A stretch of 50,410 nucleotides of DNA from assembly GCA_902778115.1 (NCBI GenBank), contig CACYWG010000014.1:1-50410 (forward strand), in the 5' to 3' direction. Positions within the stretch are counted from its first letter, which is position 1. Every line of letters begins with the position of its first letter. A model generated the notes under the pieces. It was not told the origin of the DNA, did not search any database, and was given only the letters and a program-made list of their open reading frames with translations. The stretch comes from Oscillospiraceae bacterium (GTDB taxonomy: Bacteria > Bacillota > Clostridia > Oscillospirales > Oscillospiraceae). The position numbers and the translations under genes are program-made. Of the stretch, positions 22,572 to 30,674 are shown one piece after another.

Positions 22572-23114
22572 TTATTCCCAGTCGCTCAATTCCAGAAACA
22601 CGCTGACGCGGCCGTCGCTGATGAGCTCGGCGCGCTGCGGCACGAGCTCCGCATCCAGCCAGACCTGCACCGTCAGATGGTCGCCTGCAATCAGCTCCCA
22701 GACTGTCAGCTCGCCTTCTGTCCAGGCGCTCTCCAGATGCCCCTCGCGCAGCGCCCGCGTCAGCGCGGGCAGCGCGGACAGCGGACTGAGCCCGTAGCGG
22801 TCCAGCGGGCCGGTGTCCAGGCTGATCTCCTCAAAGCGCAGCTGCGCGCCGTCCGGCCCCAGATGCACGCTCACACCGCCGATCGCCTCCGGCTCCGCGA
22901 CGCGGATCGTGCAGCCCTCCTCGTCCTCCTCGTAGCTCAGCCGGTAGGAAACGGTCTTGTCCGGGTATTCGGCGCGCACGTCTGCGGTAAAGTGCAGATC
23001 CCGCCGGGCGCGCAGCTCCTCGGCCAATTGCTGCTGCCGCTCCGCCTCGCGGCCGCTGCCGCAGCCGGTGAGCAGCAGCGCCAGGCAAAGGACCAGAAGA
23101 CACAGTTTTTTCAT
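22572..23114 (-). CDS. Predicted lipoprotein, possibly LolA-like (GerS-like)
   Basis: A 180-residue protein with signal peptide and lipobox LLTGC (Cys18), hence extracytoplasmic and lipid-anchored. The mature part alternates short strands (LHFTADVRAEYPDKTVSYRL, VQVWLDAELVPQRAELISDG). This pattern resembles the LolA/LppX-like half-barrel of clostridial GerS-type germination lipoproteins and ends with a LELSDW motif. This is a fold guess; no catalytic motif is visible. ATG 23114 has SD GGGAGG. It is a monocistronic gene facing the deacylase. Confidence 0.75.
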   Translation of the reverse strand: MKKLCLLVLCLALLLTGCGSGREAERQQQLAEELRARRDLHFTADVRAEYPDKTVSYRLSYEEDEEGCTIRVAEPEAIGGVSVHLGPDGAQLRFEEISLDTGPLDRYGLSPLSALPALTRALREGHLESAWTEGELTVWELIAGDHLTVQVWLDAELVPQRAELISDGRVSVFLELSDWE

Positions 23115-23205
23115 GGCATCCTCCCATTGATCGTTTGCCACAGCCTATGTGCCGGGCGGCGGAGATATGTCCGCGAGAAAAGGCCCTGTTTCGCGCAAAA
23201 GGCGG

Positions 23206-23235
23206 TTGACGCAGGACAGGGCGAGACGGTATAAT
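23206..23235 (+). promoter_or_regulatory. Sigma-A promoter of the MATE gene
   Basis: TTGACG (23206-23211), 18-base spacer, TATAAT (23230-23235). Confidence 0.72.
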
Positions 23236-23273
23236 AAAACGATAAATCTTTGAATTTTACGGGCTTTTTGCTT

Positions 23274-24632
23274 ATGACGAACACCCATGACTATACCCGC
23301 ATGACCGAGGGCTCCATTGCCGGACAGATGGTCCGCTTTGCGGTGCCGCTGTTCATCGGGAATCTGTTTCAGCAGCTGTATAACACGGCGGACGCGCTGA
23401 TCGTTGGCAACCTCATCGGCAACGAGGCGCTGGCCGCGGTGAGCGCGACGGGGACGCTGGTGTTTCTGATGGTGAGCCTGTTTGCCGGCATCGCCAGCGG
23501 CGCCGGCGTGGTCGTGTCGCGCTATTTCGGCGCGCGCGAGCCGGAAAAGATGCAGCGCGCCATCCACACAGTGCTGGCCTTCGACCTGACGACCGGCGTA
23601 CTGCTGACGCTGATCGGCACGACGCTGACCCCGGCTATTTTGCGCCTGATGGGCACGCCGGACGACGTGATGGCGCGCTCGACCGCCTACATCCGCGTGT
23701 ATTTCGCGGGAAGCCTTGGTTTGGTGCTCTATAACAGCAGCCGCGGCATCATGCAGGCCGTCGGCGACAGCCGCCATCCGCTCTATTACCTGGTCTTCTC
23801 GTCGGTGCTGAACGTCGTGCTGGATATCGTGCTGATCGCCGGCTTTCACATGGACGTGGAGGGCGCGGCGCTGGCCACGATCCTCTCCCAGTTTTTCAGC
23901 GTATTCCTCTGCCTGCGCCGCCTGATGACGACCGAAGAGGACTACCGCGTGCGGCTGCGGAAGATCGGCTACGACTGGCAGATGCTCAAGCTGATCGTGC
24001 GCTACGGTCTGCCCGCGGGGCTGCAGAACTCGGTCATTGCGATCGCAAACGTCGTCGTTCAGTCCAACATCAACGCCTTCGGCACGATGGCGGTCGCCGG
24101 CTGCGGCGCCTACAGCAAGATCGAGGGCTTCGCCTTCCTGCCGATCACCAGCTTTACGATCGCGCTGACGACCTTCGTCGGCCAGAATCTCGGCGGGCGG
24201 GAGTACGAGCGGGCCAAAAAGGGCGCGCGCTTTGGCGTAGGCTGCGCGATTTTGCTGTCGGAGCTGATCGGCCTGCTGACCTATCTCGCGGCGCCCACGC
24301 TGATCCGCGCCTTCACGCAGGAGCCGGAGGCCATCGCCTTCGGCGTCGGCAAGGCGAGGATCTGCGCGCTGTTTTTCTGCCTGCTGGCGGCAAGCCACGG
24401 TTTGTCTGCGGTGCTGCGCGGCGCGGGCAAGGCCGTGATCCCGATGATTTCCATGCTCAGCTTCTGGTGCGTGGTGCGCGTGACGATCCTGCACTTCGCG
24501 GTGCCGGTCTATCAGAGCATCGACGTTGTCAACTGGGTCTATCCCATCACCTGGGCGTTGAGCACCGTGCTTTTGACCGTTTACTATCTTCGCGCCGACT
24601 GGCTGCACAGCTTTGACCGGCATGCCGACTGA
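23274..24632 (+). CDS. MATE family efflux transporter
   Basis: A 452-residue protein with about twelve membrane helices, a cation-coupled drug or metabolite exporter of the MATE/DinF group. Typical: GQMVRFAVPLFIGNLFQQLY, ADALIVGNLIGNEALAAVS, ASGAGVVVSRYFGAREPEKM, YNSSRGIMQAVGDSRHPL and FVGQNLGGREYERAKKG. The ATG at 23274 fits the family N-terminus, yet the leader has no good SD; TTG 23250 in the same frame is possible and equally weakly supported. The kinase gene starts 23 bases after the stop, so an operon is likely. Confidence 0.92.
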   Translation: MTNTHDYTRMTEGSIAGQMVRFAVPLFIGNLFQQLYNTADALIVGNLIGNEALAAVSATGTLVFLMVSLFAGIASGAGVVVSRYFGAREPEKMQRAIHTVLAFDLTTGVLLTLIGTTLTPAILRLMGTPDDVMARSTAYIRVYFAGSLGLVLYNSSRGIMQAVGDSRHPLYYLVFSSVLNVVLDIVLIAGFHMDVEGAALATILSQFFSVFLCLRRLMTTEEDYRVRLRKIGYDWQMLKLIVRYGLPAGLQNSVIAIANVVVQSNINAFGTMAVAGCGAYSKIEGFAFLPITSFTIALTTFVGQNLGGREYERAKKGARFGVGCAILLSELIGLLTYLAAPTLIRAFTQEPEAIAFGVGKARICALFFCLLAASHGLSAVLRGAGKAVIPMISMLSFWCVVRVTILHFAVPVYQSIDVVNWVYPITWALSTVLLTVYYLRADWLHSFDRHAD

Positions 24633-24655
24633 CTGACAGAAAGAGAGGACAGCAT

Positions 24656-25636
24656 ATGGCTATCGTTGTGATCGGAAGCGTGTTTGTGGATATCAAGGGC
24701 TTTCCCGACGATGTATACAGCCCTACGGGGCGAAATGCCGGGCGCGTGGTGACCGTGCACGGCGGCGTGGGCCGCAACGTGGCGGAGGATATCGCGAACG
24801 TGGAGCTGCGTCCGGTTTTTGTGAGCATGGTGGACAACAGCGCCCAGGGCGAGGAGGTGCTGCGCAAGCTGCGCAACCACAAGGTCAACACCGACTATGT
24901 GATCAGCACGCCCGACGGCATGGGCATCTGGCTGGCGGTATTCGACAACACCGGCGACCTCGCGGGCTCGATCTCCAAGCGGCCGGAGATGTCGCCGATG
25001 ATCGAGCTGCTCGATCAGAAGGGCGACGAGATCTTTCGCGACGCCGACAGCATCGTCGTCGAGATCGACATGGACAAGGAGATCATCAAGCGCGTGTTCC
25101 GCTATGCCGAAAAATACGGCAAGAAGGTCTACGCGGTCGTATCCAATATGGTCATCGCCTCCCAGCGTCGCGATTTTCTGCAGTCGATCGACTGCTTTGT
25201 GTGCAATGTCCTGGAAGCGGGCATCCTCTTCGTTGACGACTTCACCCAGCTCAAGCCGGAAGCGCTGGCGGACGCGATCCAGGAGCGCATCGTCAAGGCC
25301 AACATTCCCTCGATGGTGGTGACGATGGGCAGCCGCGGCGCGATCTGGGCCTCCCGGGACGGGGACAAGGGCTATTTCCCACCGGAATCGGTCAAGGTGC
25401 GGGACACCTCCGGCGCGGGCGACGCCTTCTGCGCGGGCGTGGCCGTCGGCCTGACCTACGGCAAGACGATGCTCGAATCGGTGAAGATCGGCACGCATCT
25501 GGCCGCCTCGGTCATCACCGTCAGCGAAAGCACCTGCCCGCGCTTTCTGCCGCGCGAGCTGGGGCTGGAGATCGACGTGGAGGATGCGGAACCCTACGCG
25601 GAATCCGGCTTTTGGGGCCTGGAGGAGAAACGATAA
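24656..25636 (+). CDS. PfkB-family carbohydrate kinase
   Basis: A 326-residue kinase of the ribokinase/PfkB family. The N-terminal GSVFVDIKGFP and HGGVGRNVAEDIANVELRP are the sugar- and nucleoside-binding pattern, and the C-terminal signature VRDTSGAGDAFCAGVAVGL carries the catalytic Asp and anion hole. The substrate (sugar, nucleoside or pseudouridine) cannot be told. SD AGAGAGGA precedes the ATG. Its 3' end is at the terminator 25651-25684; upstream is the MATE gene. Confidence 0.92.
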   Translation: MAIVVIGSVFVDIKGFPDDVYSPTGRNAGRVVTVHGGVGRNVAEDIANVELRPVFVSMVDNSAQGEEVLRKLRNHKVNTDYVISTPDGMGIWLAVFDNTGDLAGSISKRPEMSPMIELLDQKGDEIFRDADSIVVEIDMDKEIIKRVFRYAEKYGKKVYAVVSNMVIASQRRDFLQSIDCFVCNVLEAGILFVDDFTQLKPEALADAIQERIVKANIPSMVVTMGSRGAIWASRDGDKGYFPPESVKVRDTSGAGDAFCAGVAVGLTYGKTMLESVKIGTHLAASVITVSESTCPRFLPRELGLEIDVEDAEPYAESGFWGLEEKR

Positions 25637-25650
25637 ACAAAGATAAAGAA

Positions 25651-25686
25651 AGCGAGACCGTCGGCAGATGCCGACGGTCTCGCTTT
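25651..25686. terminator. Bidirectional terminator
   Basis: A 16-bp perfect stem (25651-25666 with 25669-25684), loop GA, between the convergent kinase and amylase genes. Confidence 0.9.
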
Positions 25687-25701
25687 GGGTATATCGAGGG
25701 G

Positions 25702-27297
25702 TCAGCGCAGCACGACGCTGGTCTGCGCGCCGAGGGTAAGGCTCGTGCCGTCCAGCGAGGCGCCCTCCACGCCGATCGCGGCCCGCAGCTCCTTGACGCC
25801 GAGGCCGCTGAGATCCACGGTCGCGGCGCTGAGCGTGGTGTTGTGCAGCACGAGCACGGTGCTGCCCTTCCAGGTGGCGTAAAAGCCGCCGAGCTTGGTG
25901 CCGGGGATCTCGCAGGAGCGGTACGCGCCGCGGGCGATCTCGGGGTTGGCATGGCGGATCATCAGCAGCTCCTTGTAATAGGTGTAGAGGCTGTCCTTGT
26001 CGGCCAGCTGCTCGGCCACGCCCTGCTCCACCTGGCTTTTATAGGTGCTGCCCTCGGGGTCGGAGACGGTGTCGCCGTCGTTCCAGACCATAGCCAGGCG
26101 GCGGTTGGCGTCGGTGTTGGCACCGCCGCGGGAGCCGCGCATGCCGATCTCTTCACCGTAGTAGATGAAGGGCGAGCCGGGCCCGAGCAGATAGAGGTTG
26201 GCGGCGATCTTCATCTGGCCGCTCGCCACGCTCAGAAAGCCCGCGGCGCGGTCGGTGTCGTGGTTGGCGATGAAGGGTACGATCATGGCCTCGGGATTGA
26301 GCGCACGCACGCGGTTGAGATAGCTCTCCACATAGCCCGTGTAGGATCCGACGTCGCCGGCCCTGGCGGCGGAGGCGATGAGGCCCTCGGCCTGGGAGGT
26401 GCTGAAGTCAAAGCAGTTGGTGGCGGGGTAGTAAACGTCGGTCACGCCGTCGCTGTCCCAGACCTCGGCCACAGTGTAGAGATCGGGCTTGAGCTTGCGC
26501 AGCTCCTCCAGATACCAGACCCAGAAATCGGCGCTGGCGCGGTTGTCGCCAAAGTAGATGTATTTGGCCGCGTCGAAGCGGAAGCCGTCGATGCCGCGGT
26601 CGATGTAGTAGCGGGCGACATCCAGCAGCGCCTCGCGCACAGCCTCGCTGTCAAAGTTCAGCTCCGGCATGGAAGTATCGAAATTGCACTCGTAATAATC
26701 CTTCGTGCCGGTGATCGGCGCGTAGCGGTGCCCGGCGAGACCCTGGTCGTCCGGCCCGTGCCAACTGTAAAAATCATAGGCGTCGGTGCCGGTCTGCCCC
26801 TGGCGGTGGGCGATGATGAAGTCCGAAAACCACTTGTTCAGGCTGCCGGTGTGGTTGATGGGCAGGTCGAGGATCAGCTTGACGTTGCGCTCGTGGCAGA
26901 GATTGATCAGCTCCTGCAGGTCCTCGGTCGTGCCGAACTTGGGATCGACCGTGTAGTAGTCCGTCACGTCGTATTTGTGATAGGAGGGGGACTGAAAGAT
27001 CGGCGTGAGCCAGATGCCTTCGATGCCGAGACTTTTGCCGGAGTTCGGATCGCCGTCGTTGAGATAATCCATGCGATTGATGATGCCGCGCAGGTCGCCC
27101 ACGCCGTCGCCGTCCGAGTCGGAGAAGGAGCCGACGAAGATCTCGTAGAACACGCGGGCATTGTCGTCGACGACATAATCGGACTGCAGCTTTTCATCCC
27201 TGAGCACATATTCGCCGCTTTTTCCGGCAGAGCCGCAGCCGGCCAGCAGGGAGACGAGCATCAGCAGACACAGCAGAAGAGAAATCGTTTTTTTCAT
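25702..27297 (-). CDS. Secreted GH13 alpha-amylase lipoprotein
   Basis: A 531-residue enzyme, lipid-anchored outside the cell (lipobox LLAGC near residue 20), that hydrolyses alpha-1,4-glucans. Conserved GH13 regions: VKLILDLPINHTG (I), GFRFDAAKYI with nucleophile Asp242 (II), VAEVWD with acid/base Glu278 (III), and FIANHDTDR with Asp347 (IV). The complete catalytic triad is present. SDGDGVGDLRGI near residue 60 is the usual barrel start, and an all-beta C-terminal domain ends the protein. ATG 27297 follows AGGTGAT. It has its own promoter and sits back-to-back with the galactanase operon, so it probably feeds the MalEFGK importer. Confidence 0.93.
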   Translation of the reverse strand: MKKTISLLLCLLMLVSLLAGCGSAGKSGEYVLRDEKLQSDYVVDDNARVFYEIFVGSFSDSDGDGVGDLRGIINRMDYLNDGDPNSGKSLGIEGIWLTPIFQSPSYHKYDVTDYYTVDPKFGTTEDLQELINLCHERNVKLILDLPINHTGSLNKWFSDFIIAHRQGQTGTDAYDFYSWHGPDDQGLAGHRYAPITGTKDYYECNFDTSMPELNFDSEAVREALLDVARYYIDRGIDGFRFDAAKYIYFGDNRASADFWVWYLEELRKLKPDLYTVAEVWDSDGVTDVYYPATNCFDFSTSQAEGLIASAARAGDVGSYTGYVESYLNRVRALNPEAMIVPFIANHDTDRAAGFLSVASGQMKIAANLYLLGPGSPFIYYGEEIGMRGSRGGANTDANRRLAMVWNDGDTVSDPEGSTYKSQVEQGVAEQLADKDSLYTYYKELLMIRHANPEIARGAYRSCEIPGTKLGGFYATWKGSTVLVLHNTTLSAATVDLSGLGVKELRAAIGVEGASLDGTSLTLGAQTSVVLR

Positions 27298-27315
27298 CGA
27301 AATCACCTCAAAAAA

Positions 27316-27344
27316 AGTTTACTATCCGCGTCGCTGCTTGTCAA
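27316..27344 (-). promoter_or_regulatory. Sigma-A promoter of the GH13 gene
   Basis: Minus strand: TTGACA (27344-27339), 17-base spacer, TAAACT (27321-27316). Confidence 0.72.
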
Positions 27345-27361
27345 GCAAGCAAAAAGCCGGC

Positions 27362-27390
27362 TTGCACGGCAAAACGAAACTTGCTATAAT
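27362..27390 (+). promoter_or_regulatory. Strong sigma-A promoter placed for a leaderless transcript
   Basis: TTGCAC (27362-27367), 17-base spacer, consensus TATAAT (27385-27390). The ATG of the next gene begins 8 bases after the -10 box. Confidence 0.8.
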
Positions 27391-27397
27391 CTGTACC

Positions 27398-27889
27398 ATG
27401 GACAGCAAACGGGAACTGTACAGCCGGCAGGATGTGAAGCGGCTGGAAAAAACATCGAAACGCGCAGGGCTTGCCGCGGCGCTCATGGCCGCCGCGACGC
27501 TGGGGGTCTGCGTGCTTTTGTGCTGCCTGACGGATCAGGACAACGCCGCCGCCATGGAAAAGGCGGCCGTTTTGAGCTCCATCCTCGGCGGATGGATCGT
27601 CATTTATCTGTATAATAACCCGGTGAAGGATCTGCGCTATGAGCTTGGACACGCGCAAATGCTGCTCGATGGCGAGCGGGAGACGCTCGAGGGCGTGCTG
27701 GCACTGTCCAGGCAGCGCATGCGCATCCGCGGCAGCATCCGTTTCTATCCCCTAACCCTGACGGACGGGGACGAGACGCGCCGCAGCAAGGTGATCGCCT
27801 CGCGCGCCGATGCGCTGCGGGCGATGGAAGGGAAGAGGCTGCGCCTGTACGTGGTCAACGGCTATGTCGCCGCCTGGGAGGAGCTGTGA
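27398..27889 (+). CDS. Small membrane protein of unknown function, likely leaderless
   Basis: I do not recognise the family. 163 residues: a charged N-terminus (about 1-24), two membrane helices (about 27-48 with AALMAAATLGVCVLLCC and about 60-76 with SSILGGWIVIYLY), then a soluble C-terminal domain of about 85 residues ending in strands (GSIRFYPLTLTDGDETRRSK, KRLRLYVVNGYVAAWEEL). The ATG at 27398 lies where transcription from the promoter 27362-27390 should begin, and there is no SD. It is followed 2 bases later by a second membrane protein gene and then the GH53 gene, so a role linked to glycan use is possible. Confidence 0.7.
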   Translation: MDSKRELYSRQDVKRLEKTSKRAGLAAALMAAATLGVCVLLCCLTDQDNAAAMEKAAVLSSILGGWIVIYLYNNPVKDLRYELGHAQMLLDGERETLEGVLALSRQRMRIRGSIRFYPLTLTDGDETRRSKVIASRADALRAMEGKRLRLYVVNGYVAAWEEL

Positions 27890-27891
27890 AG

Positions 27892-28440
27892 ATGCTGAAA
27901 AACATTTTCTCCCAATGGTATAAATATGTGCTGTGGGCGCTGCTGTCGCTGTTTTTCTGGGGCTGGATCTTCACGCTGCTGACGGACGCGCGGCCCGCGC
28001 AGAAGCTGGTGCTCTGCGTCGATCGGCCGGAGCTTCGCAGCGAGGCGCTCGCCGACGCGCTCTCGGAGCAGAAGCCCGAGGGTATCAAGCTGGTCGCGGT
28101 GCATTCCTTCGATTATTACATCTTCGACACCGAGGAGCTGCGCTGCGCCGACCTCTATCTCGTCGGCGAGAACGAGGCGGAAAAGTATATCGACTCCTTC
28201 CGCCCGCTGGCCGAAACGGGCTTTGCTTCACCGGGCGAGACATGGACGCACGAGGGCGTGGCCTACGGATGGAAGGTCTATGACGCGCAGACCGGCGAGG
28301 GCGCGGCCGCCTCGTATATCGCTTATACCGCGGAAGGGGAGACGGCGCAGGACTATTACCTGTTCTTCGGCGCGGAATCGGCGCACCGGGAGGACGGAAA
28401 GGCCCTCCGGCTGGCCGAGGCGCTGATGAATCTGTCTTGA
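27892..28440 (+). CDS. Membrane-anchored protein of unknown function
   Basis: A 182-residue protein that I do not recognise. One N-terminal membrane helix (about 11-32, YKYVLWALLSLFFWGWIFTLL) leads to an extracytoplasmic alpha/beta domain with KLVLCVDRPELRSEALADAL, FDYYIFDTEELRCADLYLVG and a C-terminal helix. The alternation of strands and helices recalls one lobe of a periplasmic binding protein, but this is only an impression. I chose ATG 27892 behind GGGAGGAG; GTG 27886 is in frame but too close to the SD. The GH53 gene follows after 12 bases, so all three genes form one transcript. Confidence 0.72.
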   Translation: MLKNIFSQWYKYVLWALLSLFFWGWIFTLLTDARPAQKLVLCVDRPELRSEALADALSEQKPEGIKLVAVHSFDYYIFDTEELRCADLYLVGENEAEKYIDSFRPLAETGFASPGETWTHEGVAYGWKVYDAQTGEGAAASYIAYTAEGETAQDYYLFFGAESAHREDGKALRLAEALMNLS

Positions 28441-28452
28441 GGAGGACGAGGG

Positions 28453-30405
28453 ATGAAGAAAATGATTGCGGTGCTCTTGCTGCTCTGCCTGCTGCTGACC
28501 GGCTGCGGGAGCGGCCGGACGGTCAAGGTGGATGTGTCGAGCGATACGCTCTACGTCAAGGCCGTCGAAAACCTGCCGAAGGACTTTATCCTCGGCATGG
28601 ACGTCTCCTCCGTGCTGGCGGAGGAGGAAAGCGGCGTCAAGTACTATAACTTCGCCGGCGAGGAGCAGGATCTGTTCCGGACACTGGCGGAAAACGGCGT
28701 GACGCACATCCGCGTGCGCGTGTGGAATCACCCCTATGATGCGCAGGGCCGCGGCTTCGGCGGCGGCAACAACGATATCGAAAAGGCCGTCGCAATCGGC
28801 AGGCGCGCTACCCAGGCCGGCTTGAAGCTGATCGTGGACTTCCACTACTCCGACTTCTGGGCCGATCCCGGCAAGCAGATGGTCCCGCTGGCCTGGAAGG
28901 ACATGGACATCGAGACCAAGACCGAGGCCGTCTATGACTACACCCGAGACTGCCTCAGGCAGCTCAAGGACGCGAAGGTCTCCGTGGGCATGGTACAGCT
29001 CGGCAATGAGACAAACGGCGCTCTCTGCGGCGAAAAGACCTGGTTCAATATCCAGTTTCTGATGGCCGCCGGCTCTAAGGCCGTGCGCGAGGTTTTCCCG
29101 AAGGCGCTGGTGGCGGTGCATTTCGCCAATCCCGAAAACGCCGAGGCCTACGCCAGCTATGCCTCCAAGCTGGATTACTACAAGCTGGATTACGATGTGT
29201 TCGCCTCCTCCTACTATCCCTACTGGCACGGCACGCTGGACAATCTCTCTTCCGTGCTGGGGACTATTGCCGAGACCTACGGCAAAAAGGTCATGGTCAT
29301 GGAGACCTCCTACGCCTACACCGACGAGGATACGGACTTCTTCGGCAACACGATCGGCGCGGGCGGCGGCGTCAGCAAGCCCTGCCCCTATACCGTGCAG
29401 GGCCAGGCCAACTCCGTGCGCAGCGTCGTGGAGACGGTGGCCAATACGCCCGGCGGCATCGGCGTGTGCTACTGGGAGGGCGCCTGGATCAGCGTCGGAC
29501 AGAACTCCTGGGAGGAAAACAGCGCCAAGTGGGAGCAGTTCGGCTCCGGCTGGGCCTCCAGCTACGCCGCAGCCTACGATCCGGACGACGCGGGCAAGTG
29601 GTACGGCGGCAGCGCCGTGGACAACCAGGCCTTCTTTGACGCGACCGGCCATCCGCTGGAATCGCTCAAGCTCTTCGGTATGCTGCGCAGCGGAAACGAA
29701 GTCGAGGTGCTGCCCGACGCGATCGACGACACGGAGCTCGTGGTCGACCTCAACGGCGTGATCGAGCTGCCGGAGACGGTGAACGCCGTCATGACGGACA
29801 ACAGCCGCCGGGCCGTGCCCGTCACCTGGGACATCGATGATGCGCAGCTGCAGCAGATGTACGCCGGCGGCCCGGCAAAGTACGACATCACGGGCGAGGC
29901 CGGCGGCCTGAAAGCGCACTGCTACGTGTCGATGGTGGAGTATAACTTCCTCTCCAATCCCGGCTTTGAGGACGGGACGGAGGCGCCCTGGATCGTCACC
30001 GATCTCGGGAAAACCGAGCAGCTCTATGTCGAAGACAAGGCGACCGACTCCCTCGGCGGCAGCTGGCACATGCACTTCTGGAGCGCGGCGCCCGACAGCG
30101 TGGCATTCACGCTCGAGCAGCCGGTGGAGGGCCTGCGCAGCGGCACCTACAAGTACGCGATCTCCATCATGGGCGGCGACTGCGGCGAGACCGAAATCTA
30201 CGCCTATGTCAAGCTCGACGGCGAGATCGTCGGCAAGGCGCCGATGAAAATCACGGGCTACGGCAGCTGGGATACCGGCCGCGTGGAGGGCATCGAATAC
30301 ACCGAGGGGCAGACGCTCAGCGTCGGCATTTCTGTCAAGTGCGCCGGCGAGGGCAAGGGCGCCTGGGGTAAGATCGACGAGGCCATGCTCAACTCCATGG
30401 GATAA
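28453..30405 (+). CDS. GH53 endo-beta-1,4-galactanase lipoprotein
   Basis: A 650-residue enzyme with signal peptide and lipobox LLTGC. It would cut arabinogalactan or galactan outside the cell. GH53 catalytic domain at about 40-410: FILGMDVSSVLAEEESGVKY, ITHIRVRVWNHPYD-like strand, LIVDFHYSDFWADPGKQ, acid/base Glu186 in QLGNETNGA, nucleophile Glu284 in MVMETSYAYT. An Ig-like domain follows (about 415-490) and a C-terminal beta-sandwich (about 495-650, NFLSNPGFEDGTEAPW) that looks like a CBM. Last gene of the operon with two membrane proteins; terminator at 30418-30473. Confidence 0.93.
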   Translation: MKKMIAVLLLLCLLLTGCGSGRTVKVDVSSDTLYVKAVENLPKDFILGMDVSSVLAEEESGVKYYNFAGEEQDLFRTLAENGVTHIRVRVWNHPYDAQGRGFGGGNNDIEKAVAIGRRATQAGLKLIVDFHYSDFWADPGKQMVPLAWKDMDIETKTEAVYDYTRDCLRQLKDAKVSVGMVQLGNETNGALCGEKTWFNIQFLMAAGSKAVREVFPKALVAVHFANPENAEAYASYASKLDYYKLDYDVFASSYYPYWHGTLDNLSSVLGTIAETYGKKVMVMETSYAYTDEDTDFFGNTIGAGGGVSKPCPYTVQGQANSVRSVVETVANTPGGIGVCYWEGAWISVGQNSWEENSAKWEQFGSGWASSYAAAYDPDDAGKWYGGSAVDNQAFFDATGHPLESLKLFGMLRSGNEVEVLPDAIDDTELVVDLNGVIELPETVNAVMTDNSRRAVPVTWDIDDAQLQQMYAGGPAKYDITGEAGGLKAHCYVSMVEYNFLSNPGFEDGTEAPWIVTDLGKTEQLYVEDKATDSLGGSWHMHFWSAAPDSVAFTLEQPVEGLRSGTYKYAISIMGGDCGETEIYAYVKLDGEIVGKAPMKITGYGSWDTGRVEGIEYTEGQTLSVGISVKCAGEGKGAWGKIDEAMLNSMG

Positions 30406-30417
30406 TCCGTAACAATT

Positions 30418-30473
30418 GAAACCGGCTCAGGGTGCAGAGAAATCTGCGTTCTGCGCCGGTTTCATAACTTTTT
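30418..30473 (+). terminator. Terminator after the GH53 gene
   Basis: GAAACCGGC (30418-30426) pairs with GCCGGTTTC (30455-30463), with GCAGA/TCTGC inside the loop; CTTTTT follows. Confidence 0.8.
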
Positions 30474-30552
30474 AAGCAAAATGAGACTGAATGCACAAAA
30501 AACACTTCATAATTTTGTAAAAAATGTTGGAAGTATTTTTTCCGGGCCTCGG

Positions 30553-30581
30553 TGGACAACGGCGGCGCCGGGAGCTATAAT
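30553..30581 (+). promoter_or_regulatory. Sigma-A promoter of the mal operon
   Basis: TGGACA (30553-30558), 17-base spacer, consensus TATAAT (30576-30581). A leader of about 90 bases follows. Confidence 0.75.
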
Positions 30582-30590
30582 ACAGCTGTT

Positions 30591-30626
30591 AAAAAGCCGA
30601 CAAGCGGGCTTTCCCGATGGCTTTTT
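30591..30626 (+). other. Hairpin in the malE leader, possible attenuator
   Basis: AAAAAGCC (30591-30598) pairs with GGCTTTTT (30619-30626), so the 3' arm ends in five T residues. It is located just after the expected transcription start. It could act as an early terminator or a 5' stabiliser. Confidence 0.45.
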
Positions 30627-30674
30627 ACAAAATGTGGTACGCAAACCATGAACATATCTAAAGGAGGAAACAAA

